From assembly GCF_042651465.1 (NCBI RefSeq), contig NZ_JBHSCZ010000001.1, positions 868,001 through 932,000 on the forward strand: a stretch of 64,000 nucleotides of DNA, in the 5' to 3' direction. The DNA is from Ferruginibacter yonginensis (GTDB lineage: Bacteria > Bacteroidota > Bacteroidia > Chitinophagales > Chitinophagaceae). The position numbers were made by a program, and so were the translations under genes. The notes beneath the pieces were generated by a model that ran no database searches, was not told where the DNA came from, and worked only from the letters and a program-made list of their open reading frames with translations. Shown here in pieces: positions 27,287 to 36,688 of the stretch. The stretch's first letter is position 1. Every line of letters begins with the position of its first letter.

Positions 27287-27934
27287 TTATGCATCAACCA
27301 ATTGCCAATGAAACATAGGCAATAGTTCTTCAAAATATTGAACAGTCGTTATTTGAGGCGGAATAAAATTAGCTTCAATTTTATTAATTAAAACAGCATC
27401 AATACCCAATGCTTGCGCAGCAGCAATTTCACTATTAGCATCATCACCAATTACCAAAACCTCATGGGGCAATAACTTTTTTTGTTGTAAAATGGTTTCA
27501 AATATATCTTTCTTGGTAACATGTGCTTTTGTATGATCAATTATATAAAATGCTTCAAAATCATTTTCAATACCCAATTGTTGTATTTTACTTTGTTGCA
27601 ATATTGTAAAGCCAGCCGTCACCAATATTTTTTTACAAGGTATATTTTTTAAAACTACATAATCATCAAAAGGCTTCAATGTTTCACTAATAGTAAGGTT
27701 TTGTAATATTCCTAAACATTCGGTCGTTAATACATCATCAAAATTAAAATGTTGGGCAACGTATTGAAAAGGTTTTCGGGTAAGCATTCGTTTTATAGAA
27801 TCGATAGTTGCATCATGCTTACCACTATTTTTTATAAGTGAAAGTATAGGTGCAAAAAGCTGGTCGCCCATACTTTTTACAGGGTATACAGTATTATCTA
27901 AATCAACAAAAATGTATTTTTTTATAGGTAACAT
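27287..27934 (-). CDS. HAD-family phosphatase (pyrimidine 5'-nucleotidase-like)
   Basis: A 215-residue HAD hydrolase. Motif I is FVDLDNTVYP (nucleophile Asp and general acid Asp at about 11 and 13 from the start used here), motif II ILVTAGF, motif III Lys in HVTKKDIF and motif IV VIGDDANSEIAAA. The LDNTLYP-type motif and helical cap fit the pyrimidine 5'-nucleotidase/SDT1 group, which dephosphorylates UMP or CMP or related small phosphates. An ATG three codons upstream is also possible. A terminator lies between it and the small lipoprotein gene upstream. Confidence 0.85.
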   Translation of the reverse strand: MLPIKKYIFVDLDNTVYPVKSMGDQLFAPILSLIKNSGKHDATIDSIKRMLTRKPFQYVAQHFNFDDVLTTECLGILQNLTISETLKPFDDYVVLKNIPCKKILVTAGFTILQQSKIQQLGIENDFEAFYIIDHTKAHVTKKDIFETILQQKKLLPHEVLVIGDDANSEIAAAQALGIDAVLINKIEANFIPPQITTVQYFEELLPMFHWQLVDA

Positions 27935-27959
27935 AACAACCAAATATAGCTAAATTAAA

Positions 27960-27989
27960 AAAGGGAACACTGTTAACAATGTTCCCTTA
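27960..27989. terminator. Intrinsic terminator after the small lipoprotein gene
   Basis: AAGGGAACA / TGTTCCCTT with a CTGTTAACAA loop, flanked by A runs on both sides, directly downstream of the 56-residue lipoprotein gene on the minus strand. Confidence 0.8.
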
Positions 27990-28006
27990 AAAAAAATAAC
28001 CATTCG

Positions 28007-28177
28007 TTAATTTTTAGATTTACCTACTAAAAATAGGATAAGTGCTACCACCAAAACAATGGCAATAATACCCGTCCAAACCCCAGCTTTAAATATACCT
28101 CCAATGGCGGCACAACTACTGGTGGTCATTATTATTAAAAGTAAAAAAGTGGCAATAAAATAATTGGAGCGTTGCAT
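28007..28177 (-). CDS. 56-residue lipoprotein/membrane protein
   Basis: A short minus-strand gene. It starts MQRSNYFIATFLLLIIMTTSSC, with a lipobox-like TSSC at residues 19-22, continues AAIGGIFKAGVWTGII and ends in a second hydrophobic helix (about 36-51) with KSKN at the tip. The layout of lipobox, GGIFKAG-W-G motif and one transmembrane helix is shared by a widespread family of small Bacteroidota proteins of unknown function. Its own terminator follows 18 bases downstream. The conserved pattern and good codon use support a real gene. Confidence 0.75.
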   Translation of the reverse strand: MQRSNYFIATFLLLIIMTTSSCAAIGGIFKAGVWTGIIAIVLVVALILFLVGKSKN

Positions 28178-28311
28178 AATATGTTGGTTTGTTAAAGGAA
28201 TTGTAATAACCTATATCATACCAAAATATAAAACATGCTTTTAATATATTATTTTACGAGGTAGCAGCAAACCTAACATACTAAATTGGAAATTATATTA
28301 CACAACTGTTT

Positions 28312-28351
28312 ATGATAGCCACCGCCAACGGGGAAAAATTGTCGCTATCAT
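28312..28351. repeat. Inverted repeat with 8-bp arms
   Basis: ATGATAGC at 28312-28319 and GCTATCAT at 28344-28351, 24 bases apart, enclosing a GC-rich stretch. It lies between the small lipoprotein gene and the clpC terminator. Function unknown; a protein-binding site is possible. Confidence 0.35.
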
Positions 28352-28355
28352 TCAT

Positions 28356-28388
28356 TAAAAAAGCTCCACTTTGCAGTGGAGCTTTTTA
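28356..28388 (-). terminator. Terminator of clpC
   Basis: AAAAGCTCCACT / AGTGGAGCTTTT around TTGC, starting at the base after the clpC stop codon. Confidence 0.9.
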
Positions 28389-30935
28389 TTATGCTTCAGA
28401 TTTTTTTTCTTTCTTTTTTGGTTCGTCTTTGTCTTTAAACCTAAACTTAATTTTTTGAGTAGGTTCATCTAACTCTGCCACCAATACATCGCCTTGCTTA
28501 ATGGTCATATTTAAAATTTCTTCCGCTAACGGATCTTCTAAATACTTTTGAATGGCTCTGTGTAAAGGCCTTGCACCAAACTGGCTATCGTAACCTTTAT
28601 CAGCAATAAATGATTTAGCTTCTGGCGTTAATTCCATTGAAAAACCTAAGCTGTTCAAACGTTTCATTACACCACTCATTAAAATATCAATGATGTTGAA
28701 AATATCATCTTTCGTTAATGAATTAAATATAATTACATCATCAATTCTATTTAAAAACTCAGGGCTAAATGTACGTTTCAACGCTTTTTCAATAACCGCT
28801 TTGTTATTTTCTTCGCTGTTTTCCATACGGCTTGCCGTTGCAAAACCCACCCCATCACCAAAGTCTTTTAACTGACGAGCACCAATGTTTGATGTCATTA
28901 TGATCATGGTATTTTTAAAATCAACTTTACGACCTAACCCATCAGTAAGCATACCATCATCTAACACTTGTAATAAAATGTTGTAAATATCTGGATGTGC
29001 TTTTTCAATTTCATCTAACAAAATAACACTGTAAGGTTTACGACGCACTTTTTCAGTTAATTGTCCGCCCTCTTCATAACCCACATAGCCCGGAGGTGCA
29101 CCAATTAAACGGCTTACGGTAAACTTTTCCATGTACTCACTCATGTCAATACGAATCAACGCATCTTCACTATCAAACATTTGACGAGCCATGCTACGAG
29201 CCAACTCCGTTTTACCAACACCTGTAGGACCTAAAAATATAAACGTACCAATAGGTTTTTTAGGGTCTTTTAAACCTACCCTATTTCGTTGAATAGCTTT
29301 TACTACTTTGCTGATAGCATCTTCCTGACCAACAACAGCACCTTTTAAATCGTCGCCCATTTTACGCAACTTATCTGTTTCGGCCTGTACCATGCGTTTT
29401 ACAGGAATACCCGTCATCATGTGTATTACTTCAGCAATATCTTCTTCCTCAATAGGGAAACGTTTGTTTTTACTTTCTTCTTCCCAATCAATTTTTGCTT
29501 TTTCTAAATCTTCTTGCAAACGTTTTTCAGTGTCACGTAATGCAGCAGCTTCTTCAAACTTCTGGCTTTTTACGACCCTATTTTTTTCAACTTTTATATC
29601 CTCAATTTTCTTTTCGAGTTCAATAATACCTTCAGGCACATTGATGTTTTTAATGTGTTTTCTTGCCCCAACTTCATCTAAAATATCGATAGCTTTATCG
29701 GGCAGTAAACGATCCGTCATGTAACGGTCGCTCAATTTCACACAAGCTTCAATAGCTTCTTTGCTATACGTTACACTGTGATAATCTTCATATTTACTTT
29801 TAATATTGGTCAATATTTCAATAGCTTCATCAACAGATGGTTGCTCTACCAATACCTTTTGAAAACGACGATCTAATGCACCATCTTTTTCAATATGTTG
29901 ACGGTACTCATCTAAAGTTGAAGCACCAATGCATTGCAATTCGCCCCTTGCCAAAGCCGGTTTAAAAATGTTTGATGCATCTAATGAACCACTAGCACCA
30001 CCTGCGCCCACAATGGTATGTATTTCATCAATAAACAAAATTACATCCCTGTTTTTCTCAAGCTCATTCATAATGGCTTTCATACGCTCCTCAAACTGGC
30101 CACGGTATTTTGTACCTGCAACCAATGCTGCTAAATCTAAACTCACTACACGTTTATCAAACAATACACGGCTTACTTTACGTTGTACAATACGCAATGC
30201 CAAACCTTCAACAATGGCAGTTTTACCCACACCTGGCTCACCAATTAAAATAGGGTTGTTCTTTTTTCTACGAGATAAAATTTGAGATACCCTTTCAATT
30301 TCATTTTCACGACCTACAATCGGATCTAACGAACCTGTTTCTGCCAAACGGGTAATATCTCTACCAAAATTATCGAGTACTGGCGTTTTTGATTTTGGCA
30401 AATTTGCAGCGCCTGGTTTTTGCTGTTGTTTTTGACCAAACTTTTTACTTTCATCATCAAACTCATCTTCATCATTAAATTCTGAACGGGGCATATCTGA
30501 TGATACAAAGCCTAACTCATTTTTAAAACCATCATACTCCACATCAAATTGATTTAAAATTTGTGTAGCAATATTTTCTTTATTCTTTAAAATTGAAAGC
30601 ATTAAATGTTCGCTTTCAACATTCGTACTTTTAACTGCTTTAGCTTCTAAAACAGTGATACGAATTACCTTTTCGGCCTGCTTTGTTAAAGGCAGCGAAT
30701 TGATGTTTGCAATATTTTTACCGGTTTTATCTTTTACGGCTAACTCAATTTCTTTGCGTAGTTCATACACATCAACATTGAGTGCTTTCAATACTTTTAT
30801 AGCGGTGTTTTCACCATCTCTAATAAGCCCTAAAACCAAGTGTTCAATTCCAATGAAATCATTTCCCAGTCGTAATGCCTCTTCTCTGCTGTAAGAAATT
30901 ATTTCTTTTACCTGTGTTGAGAAATTATTGTCCAT
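28389..30935 (-). CDS. clpC: ATP-dependent Clp protease ATP-binding subunit ClpC
   Basis: An 848-residue Hsp100 unfoldase. The N-domain (1-150) has two Clp_N repeats. AAA+ domain 1 carries GEPGVGKTA (near 230) and the DEIHTIVGAG Walker B. A UVR motif (EKNRVVKSQKFEEAAALRD) lies in the middle domain and identifies ClpC rather than ClpB or ClpA. AAA+ domain 2 carries GPTGVGKTE (near 565), and a ClpB_D2-small domain ends in a lysine/glutamate tail. It feeds substrates to ClpP. It is a single-gene unit with a strong terminator; no CtsR or McsB partners are near. Confidence 0.96.
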   Translation of the reverse strand: MDNNFSTQVKEIISYSREEALRLGNDFIGIEHLVLGLIRDGENTAIKVLKALNVDVYELRKEIELAVKDKTGKNIANINSLPLTKQAEKVIRITVLEAKAVKSTNVESEHLMLSILKNKENIATQILNQFDVEYDGFKNELGFVSSDMPRSEFNDEDEFDDESKKFGQKQQQKPGAANLPKSKTPVLDNFGRDITRLAETGSLDPIVGRENEIERVSQILSRRKKNNPILIGEPGVGKTAIVEGLALRIVQRKVSRVLFDKRVVSLDLAALVAGTKYRGQFEERMKAIMNELEKNRDVILFIDEIHTIVGAGGASGSLDASNIFKPALARGELQCIGASTLDEYRQHIEKDGALDRRFQKVLVEQPSVDEAIEILTNIKSKYEDYHSVTYSKEAIEACVKLSDRYMTDRLLPDKAIDILDEVGARKHIKNINVPEGIIELEKKIEDIKVEKNRVVKSQKFEEAAALRDTEKRLQEDLEKAKIDWEEESKNKRFPIEEEDIAEVIHMMTGIPVKRMVQAETDKLRKMGDDLKGAVVGQEDAISKVVKAIQRNRVGLKDPKKPIGTFIFLGPTGVGKTELARSMARQMFDSEDALIRIDMSEYMEKFTVSRLIGAPPGYVGYEEGGQLTEKVRRKPYSVILLDEIEKAHPDIYNILLQVLDDGMLTDGLGRKVDFKNTMIIMTSNIGARQLKDFGDGVGFATASRMENSEENNKAVIEKALKRTFSPEFLNRIDDVIIFNSLTKDDIFNIIDILMSGVMKRLNSLGFSMELTPEAKSFIADKGYDSQFGARPLHRAIQKYLEDPLAEEILNMTIKQGDVLVAELDEPTQKIKFRFKDKDEPKKKEKKSEA

Positions 30936-31107
30936 TCTTTAAATTATTTTACTGATACAATGTTAACGAAAAAAGAAGTGCTTAAGTAATAAAGAAATCA
31001 AAAATGTTGATATGTGTACAAGATATTTTTAAAGTATTTACGAAAACAATTTGTACACCTATTTAAATAAGATATTTTTATAACTTACGTTTTTAATCGA
31101 TAGTATT

Positions 31108-31494
31108 ATGATAGTCAAAACAGATACCAAAGAGAAATTTACGGTTATAACCATACAAGAAGCCACATTATCTGCTAATATGACAGCTAACATCAAGCAA
31201 CTTGACTCATACGGCCAACATGAAATTCCACATATCGTAATTAATATGACGGAAGTAACCAACATAGATACCGAAGCAGCACAAGCTTTGGCCAACCTAC
31301 AACAACAATTTTATGAACGCAACCAATCATTTGTAATTTGTGGGTTGCAACCAGCTGTTGAGCAAGTTTTTGAAACCGCTGATTTATTAGATGTGATGAA
31401 CGTAACCCCTACCGAAAGTGAAGCTTGGGATATTGTACAAATGGAAGAAATTGAAAGAGAATTACTAAGCGATTTTGATGATGAAGAAAACTAA
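31108..31494 (+). CDS. STAS-domain protein (anti-anti-sigma-like)
   Basis: A 128-residue protein with a STAS fold: VINMTEVTNIDTEAAQALANLQQQF near residues 48-73 resembles the phospho-acceptor helix region of SpoIIAA-like proteins, with Thr at the usual Ser/Thr place (IDTEA). An acidic tail (ELLSDFDDEEN) is added. Such proteins switch anti-sigma factors or sensor partners. It lies 54 bases before rnz in the same direction, a common pairing in Bacteroidota, and may be cotranscribed with it. Confidence 0.8.
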   Translation: MIVKTDTKEKFTVITIQEATLSANMTANIKQLDSYGQHEIPHIVINMTEVTNIDTEAAQALANLQQQFYERNQSFVICGLQPAVEQVFETADLLDVMNVTPTESEAWDIVQMEEIERELLSDFDDEEN

Positions 31495-31548
31495 GTATTG
31501 ATGCAGCTATTTTTTGCATAAATAAGTCTTTCATAAAAACCAAAACGA

Positions 31549-32451
31549 TTGTTCGCTATTACTATTTTAGGAAATAACTCTGCCATACCAGCACATGGCC
31601 GTAACCCTACTGCTCAAATTTTACAAACTACCGATGAAAATTATTTGATAGATTGTGGCGAAGGCACACAAAACCAACTAGCTAAATATAAAATTAAGCG
31701 TAGCAGAATCAACAATATTTTTATTTCGCATTTACATGGCGATCATTATTTTGGCTTAATTGGTTTAATTACAAGCATGGGTTTAATGAGCCGTACCAAC
31801 GATTTACATGTTTATGCCCCTGCAGCACTTGAAGCCATTATTAAAATACAATTAGATGCGGCTGATATAGTACTGCCCTATAAAATAATTTTTCATGCAT
31901 TAAAAGCCGATGAACTCATTGCAAGTGATAAACGAGTAACAGTTCATTCATTTAAAGTAAACCACCGTATTGAGTGTTATGGATTTTTGTTTAAAGAAAA
32001 TAAAAATCCTCGAAGTATTGTACCCGAAAAAGCAAAAGCTTACGAAATACCCGAAGCTTTTTTTAAGCAACTACAACGTGGAGAAGATTACATTACCAAA
32101 AAGGGAACCATTGTACCCAACAATGCTGTAACAGAACCAACTGCTGCTGCAAGAAGTTATGCTTACTGTGCTGATACTATTTACGATGTTAGCATAGCCG
32201 AAAAAATAAAAGGAGCTCATTGGGTGTACCACGAAACCACATATTTAAAAGACTTAACAGAACGGGCTGCAAGCCGCTACCACTCTACTACAGAACAAGC
32301 AGCTAGCATTGCAACATTAGCAGGTGCAAAAAAATTATTGATTGGTCATTTTTCTTCAAAATATGAAACACTTGATGATTTTTTGATTGAAACACAATCG
32401 TTTTTCCCAGAAACGGAGTTAGCCATAGAAGGCGTAACTTTTAGAATGTAA
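31549..32451 (+). CDS. rnz: Ribonuclease Z
   Basis: A 300-residue metallo-beta-lactamase-fold enzyme that removes 3' trailers from tRNA precursors. The zinc motif HLHGDH is at 61-66, and further metal ligands lie in the VNHRIECYGF, YCADT and IGHFSS segments. The start is TTG at 31549, which gives MFAITILGNNSA, the expected N-terminal strand; no ATG lies nearby. Its last 11 bases overlap the end of the converging next gene. Confidence 0.94.
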   Translation: MFAITILGNNSAIPAHGRNPTAQILQTTDENYLIDCGEGTQNQLAKYKIKRSRINNIFISHLHGDHYFGLIGLITSMGLMSRTNDLHVYAPAALEAIIKIQLDAADIVLPYKIIFHALKADELIASDKRVTVHSFKVNHRIECYGFLFKENKNPRSIVPEKAKAYEIPEAFFKQLQRGEDYITKKGTIVPNNAVTEPTAAARSYAYCADTIYDVSIAEKIKGAHWVYHETTYLKDLTERAASRYHSTTEQAASIATLAGAKKLLIGHFSSKYETLDDFLIETQSFFPETELAIEGVTFRM

Positions 32452-33193
32452 CAAGAGGCCTGATAATGTAGTTATTACCATTAGCCAATAACCAATTTGT
32501 AGCTTGCTGCAAAACTTTTTGTGAAGGGTAGTTTTTACCATAATCATTTAAGTTATAAATGACCAGTTTTGAATGAAGGGCAACAGTGTCTATTGCAGCA
32601 TTAATATTTGCAGCAGTTGCAGCAGTTGCAGCAGTTGCTACATTATAAACAAACAATTTTCCCTTTAACTGTTTATATAAACTAATATCAAAATCTTCAA
32701 CAAAACCTAAGTATGATTGATGATTGAACCACAACATGCTTTTGTTAAATATAGTAGGATGATGTGCAGCTTGCAAGAGTACAATGGCTGCCATATCATT
32801 TAATCCAATTAAAATAATTGGTTGTGCAATGTTTATTGTATGCTGATTATTTAAGAGAACGGAAAGTGCTTTATTAAGTAAGCTATCAATAATAACAAAA
32901 TGCGATTTGTTTAAAATTGTATTATCGTTAATGGCTACATCAACAATAATAGTATTGACAATACTGTCATTGGCAACAAAAGCCGCCAACGCCTCATTGA
33001 ATGAAACGTTGGCGGCTTTTACACAAACAATACTAATTCTATTTTTGGAAGTAACTGTTGATTTTGTTTTGCATACAATATTAAGCGATACATTATGGTG
33101 TAGCATATGTATAACCGTATCGGCAATGGGTACTTGAGCTTGTAATTGCAGCGTAGTAACCATAAAACATATGATAGCAATTAAAACCCTCAC
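32441..33193 (-). CDS. Secreted protein of unknown function, hydrolase-like fold
   Basis: A 250-residue protein with a signal peptide (about 1-19, ending LQAQ). The segment PIILIGLNDMAAIVLLQAAHHP sits where an alpha/beta-hydrolase nucleophile elbow would be, but reads GLNDMAA and so lacks a serine. A threefold GCAGCAGTT repeat at 32610-32636 encodes an Ala/Thr-rich stretch and could change length by slippage. It overlaps dapA by 4 bases (ATGA-type coupling) and rnz by 11 bases at the other end. I do not recognise a specific family. Confidence 0.55.
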   Translation of the reverse strand: MRVLIAIICFMVTTLQLQAQVPIADTVIHMLHHNVSLNIVCKTKSTVTSKNRISIVCVKAANVSFNEALAAFVANDSIVNTIIVDVAINDNTILNKSHFVIIDSLLNKALSVLLNNQHTINIAQPIILIGLNDMAAIVLLQAAHHPTIFNKSMLWFNHQSYLGFVEDFDISLYKQLKGKLFVYNVATAATAATAANINAAIDTVALHSKLVIYNLNDYGKNYPSQKVLQQATNWLLANGNNYIIRPLVTF

Positions 33194-34083
33194 AGCTGGT
33201 TATGTATGGCTAAATACTTTTTCACATCTTGATGAATAACACCGCTTAAAGGCACACAAGGCAAACGTAACTCATTTTGTACAATACCCATTTCAAATAA
33301 AAATGCTTTAGCGCCAGCAGGATTATTTTCTGCAAACATTAATTTATAAGCATCTAACAATTGGTTATTGATGGTTACAGCAGCAGGGTATTCATTGGCT
33401 AAACAATGTTGTACCATTTTTGAAAATGCGGCAGGAAAAACATTCGCTGCCACACTTATTACACCACTCATACCACAAGCTATTTGAGGTAATGCCAAAG
33501 CATCATCACCACTAACTACAGCAAAGCCTTCAGGTTTGTCTTTTAAAATTTCCATACACTGCTGCAAATCGCCACTGGCCTCTTTTATACCTGCAATATT
33601 ACTTACTTCATGTGCTAAACGTAAGGTAGTTCGTGCATCCATATTTCTACCTGTTCGGCCAGGTACATTGTACAAAATAACAGGCTTTGGTGAAGCTGCT
33701 GCAATGGCGCTATAATGCTGAAATATACCTTCTTGTGATGGCTTGTTGTAATTAGGACTAGCACTTAAAATAGCAACAGCACCATCTAATGGATATGTTT
33801 TTAAATCATTAATAACCGATTGCGTATCATTTCCACCTATGCCTACCACCATAGGCACTCTACCTGCAATATGCTTTTCGGTAAAAAGTATAATAGCCTT
33901 TTTTTCTTCGCTTGATAATACAGGGGTTTCACCAGTTGTACCTAAGGTAACAATATAGTTTACACCATTATCAATAATATGATCTATCAACTTTGCTAGC
34001 GCATCATAATCAACCGACAAATCTTTTGAAAAGGGTGTAATTATTGCAACACCAGTACCTTTTAAAGTATTGTATAAACTCAT
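33190..34083 (-). CDS. dapA: 4-hydroxy-tetrahydrodipicolinate synthase
   Basis: A 297-residue TIM-barrel lyase that condenses pyruvate with aspartate semialdehyde, the first step of the diaminopimelate/lysine branch. Visible motifs are GTTGETPVLS near 47-56, LYNVPGRTGRN (catalytic Tyr) near 137-147 and the Schiff-base lysine in IAGIKEASGD near 165. Length is standard. It is followed by the unknown secreted protein with a 4-base overlap. Confidence 0.96.
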   Translation of the reverse strand: MSLYNTLKGTGVAIITPFSKDLSVDYDALAKLIDHIIDNGVNYIVTLGTTGETPVLSSEEKKAIILFTEKHIAGRVPMVVGIGGNDTQSVINDLKTYPLDGAVAILSASPNYNKPSQEGIFQHYSAIAAASPKPVILYNVPGRTGRNMDARTTLRLAHEVSNIAGIKEASGDLQQCMEILKDKPEGFAVVSGDDALALPQIACGMSGVISVAANVFPAAFSKMVQHCLANEYPAAVTINNQLLDAYKLMFAENNPAGAKAFLFEMGIVQNELRLPCVPLSGVIHQDVKKYLAIHNQL

Positions 34084-34154
34084 TCAATTATTTTTTACAA
34101 ATGTAAGTATATAAAAACTAGGTAGCAGCAAGCTCCCCATAACAACAATACAAA

Positions 34155-34210
34155 AATGGTAAAAAAAAGAAGCACTTTTGCCACACCATATTGATGAGGC
34201 AATATGTGTG
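34155..34210 (-). terminator. Possible terminator after the L,D-transpeptidase gene
   Basis: On the minus strand CACACATATTG / CAATATGGTGTG (one bulge) is followed, after about a dozen bases, by a run of T. The distance to the T-run is longer than usual, so this is uncertain. Confidence 0.4.
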
Positions 34211-34216
34211 ATGTAA

Positions 34217-34963
34217 TTAACTATTGATGATGGCTGATTGTTGTAAGTAGCGATTGTTTTCGCTGTAAATAAATAAGCATGAACCATTTTTAATGGTTTC
34301 AATAATGGGCTTATTTAATTTTTCGGGTACAGCAGGGCACCCCCAACTTCTTCCTAAATAACCTTTACTAAAAATATAGTTTTCGCTTACATAAGGGGCT
34401 CCATGCATTACAATGCTGCGTTGGTAGGCTTTATCATTAATACCATATTCAATGCCTTGCAAATGCAACGAAAAGCCATTACGACCCATATAAGTATCAG
34501 CAGTGGTGTAAAAACCTAAACTGCTCTGTAAGCTTTCGGGCCTGTTTGAAAAATTAGTTGCCATTGCTTCGCCACTGCCTTGCCCATGTGCAACATAAGT
34601 ATTAAACAATACCTTATAATTTTTTACATCAATTACGAATAAACGCTTCTGGTTTGAGGGCTTTGAAAAATCAACAATTGATAAAATGTTATCGTTGGCA
34701 ATTTTTCCTTTTAATTTAAGAAAATCATATCCCTTATAAGCATATTCAAATGCTTGTATTGATAAACCACATAAGTTTAATTTTAAACTATCGTACATTT
34801 TATCAGCAAAGGCAAAAGCATTGTTTTTTGTTGACAAAGGTGCTGGTACAATAGGTTTATACGCAACTTTTTTTCCGGTTGAAAAGGCAAATGGTAAATG
34901 CAGCATAAACGTACACATAGCTGCAATAAAAAGATACACTTTTTTAAACTTTAAATTTTTCAT
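34217..34963 (-). CDS. Murein L,D-transpeptidase catalytic domain protein
   Basis: A 248-residue exported protein (signal about 1-29). The C-terminal half holds HLQGIEYG, RSIVMHGAPYV and RSWGCPAVP; the Cys of SWGCPA with the upstream MHGA histidine is the YkuD-like active site. This group has the extended domain common in Bacteroidota and acts on peptidoglycan cross-links in the periplasm. Single gene; possible terminator just downstream. Confidence 0.88.
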   Translation of the reverse strand: MKNLKFKKVYLFIAAMCTFMLHLPFAFSTGKKVAYKPIVPAPLSTKNNAFAFADKMYDSLKLNLCGLSIQAFEYAYKGYDFLKLKGKIANDNILSIVDFSKPSNQKRLFVIDVKNYKVLFNTYVAHGQGSGEAMATNFSNRPESLQSSLGFYTTADTYMGRNGFSLHLQGIEYGINDKAYQRSIVMHGAPYVSENYIFSKGYLGRSWGCPAVPEKLNKPIIETIKNGSCLFIYSENNRYLQQSAIINS

Positions 34964-35101
34964 TTAAATCATTGATATTGGTATAAACCAAACGATTAAT
35001 AAGTGTAGCTATTGTGTCTATATAGTAAAATTTAGTAATTAAAAGGATGGCAAAAGTACCATTTAGCTTGTTTATACAACGTTAAAGTTGGCTATGGTGC
35101 A

Positions 35102-35139
35102 TAAAAAATCCCTGTAATGAGGCATTACAAGGATTTTTA
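35102..35139 (-). terminator. Terminator of the purine nucleoside phosphorylase gene
   Basis: A two-part stem AAAAATCC-TGTAATG / CATTACA-GGATTTTT with an AGG loop and one mismatch between the parts, 16 bases past the stop. Confidence 0.85.
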
Positions 35140-35154
35140 AATTATGAATATTTA

Positions 35155-35973
35155 TTATATTTTATTAATAACAGCTGCAAATAAGTTACTCAATTTTTCA
35201 TCTGCCTTACCTGCAACTGCAATTATTTCGGCAATATCTACAGGCTGTAAATGATCAGGGTCGCACTCATCTGTAATAACACTTACCGCTGCACATGGCA
35301 ACCCAATTTGATTGGCAACAATTACTTCTGGCACCGTACTCATACCTACCATATCAGCACCAATGGAGCGTAAGTGGCGGTACTCAGCCCTGGTTTCTAA
35401 ATTTGGGCCAGCTACTGCCACATAAACACCTTTGTGCAGCGCTACTTGGGCAGCAGCTGCTTGTTCTATAAATATTTTATTGAGTGTAGCATTGTAGGGC
35501 ATACTCATATCAGGAAAACGAGGACCATAATCATTGCTATTTAACCCACGTAACGGATTTTCTGGTTGTTGGTTAATATGGTCATCTAACAACACTAAAT
35601 CACCTTTTTTAAATTGTGGGTTCATGCCACCAGCAGCATTACTCAATAAAAGGTATTGTACACCCAACGCTTTCATTACCCGAATAGGGAAAGTAATTTG
35701 CTGCATACTATACCCTTCATAATAATGAAAGCGGCCGCTCATAGCCAAAACAGATACATCGCCAACGGTTCCGTATATAAGTTTACCTGCATGAAACTCT
35801 ACGGTAGCTTCAGGAAAATGCGGAATATCTTTATATGTTATGGTTTCAATGGTTTGAATATAGTCAATCATTTTACCCAAACCCGTACCTAATACAATTC
35901 CCACTTTTGGTGTATGAATATTTTTAGATTTTAAAAAAGCAACCGCTTCTTCAATTTGTTGTAAATAGGTCAT
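35155..35973 (-). CDS. Purine nucleoside phosphorylase (trimeric type I)
   Basis: A 272-residue enzyme that splits purine nucleosides with phosphate. It shows GIVLGTGLG (phosphate loop), RFHYYEGYSM, LLSNAAGGMN and GMSTVPEVIVANQ, the pattern of the trimeric PNP/MTAP-like family (about 270-290 residues). The ATG at 35973 is chosen over the one three codons upstream; a TACCTTTC box lies about 28 bases before it on the minus strand. It is next to, but divergent from, a TIGR04282 glycosyltransferase gene. Confidence 0.93.
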   Translation of the reverse strand: MTYLQQIEEAVAFLKSKNIHTPKVGIVLGTGLGKMIDYIQTIETITYKDIPHFPEATVEFHAGKLIYGTVGDVSVLAMSGRFHYYEGYSMQQITFPIRVMKALGVQYLLLSNAAGGMNPQFKKGDLVLLDDHINQQPENPLRGLNSNDYGPRFPDMSMPYNATLNKIFIEQAAAAQVALHKGVYVAVAGPNLETRAEYRHLRSIGADMVGMSTVPEVIVANQIGLPCAAVSVITDECDPDHLQPVDIAEIIAVAGKADEKLSNLFAAVINKI

Positions 35974-36090
35974 AGCTATCAATTAATTTTATAAAACTTT
36001 GAAAGGTACGAATGCGTATCTTTTAATTTATTTCACGTTAAATACAAATGTATTAATACAAATTTGTAAAAGACAATAATTTAAAAACGG

Positions 36091-36687
36091 ATGCATCCAA
36101 AAAATAACGCATTAATCATATTTGCCAGAAAGCCAGAACTTGGTAAAGTTAAAACTCGATTGGCAGCAAGCATTGGCGATAAAAATGCATTAAAAATATA
36201 CCAACAGTTATTAAATCACACCAAAGCTATTGCTGGTGATGCAGCAGCTGAAACACATGTTTTTTTAACTGCTTTTACAGATGATACTTTTTGGGAAGAT
36301 TTTGAAAATCATTTACAAGAAGGTGATTCGTTAGGCGATAAAATGTTACATGCATTTACAACACTTTTTAAATTAGGTTACCAACATTGCGTAATTATTG
36401 GAAGTGACTGCCCTAGCTTAACACACGAAATTGTAAATGATGCTTTTGCAGCACTGAATCATAATGATATCGTAATAGGCCCTGCTGCTGATGGTGGCTA
36501 TTATTTACTAGGTATGAACACATTGCATACAACTATTTTTGAAAACAAACAATGGAGTACTAACACGGTATGTAGCGATACTATTGAAGATGCACAACTA
36601 CATCAGCTAACATACTTTTTGCTACCTACCTTAAATGATGTGGATGAAGTAACAGATGTGCCAGCTACTTGGTTAGCTGCTTTGTAA
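36091..36687 (+). CDS. TIGR04282-family (DUF2064) glycosyltransferase
   Basis: A 198-residue GT-A-fold protein: LIIFARKPELGKVKTRLA at the N-terminus is the nucleotide-sugar binding start of DUF2064, and CVIIGSDCPSL plus GPAADGGYYLLGM are its conserved core. The family is named after arsenosugar biosynthesis clusters, in which it occurs with TIGR04283; the substrate is unproven. The stop is 2 bases from the converging VOC gene. The partner TIGR04283 gene is 1.9 kb away on the other strand. Confidence 0.88.
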   Translation: MHPKNNALIIFARKPELGKVKTRLAASIGDKNALKIYQQLLNHTKAIAGDAAAETHVFLTAFTDDTFWEDFENHLQEGDSLGDKMLHAFTTLFKLGYQHCVIIGSDCPSLTHEIVNDAFAALNHNDIVIGPAADGGYYLLGMNTLHTTIFENKQWSTNTVCSDTIEDAQLHQLTYFLLPTLNDVDEVTDVPATWLAAL

Positions 36688-36688
36688 A

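Noticed and set aside
34084..34302. 72-residue minus-strand frame between dapA and the L,D-transpeptidase gene
   Set aside because: It overlaps the transpeptidase gene in another frame and crosses its likely terminator hairpin; no motif supports it.
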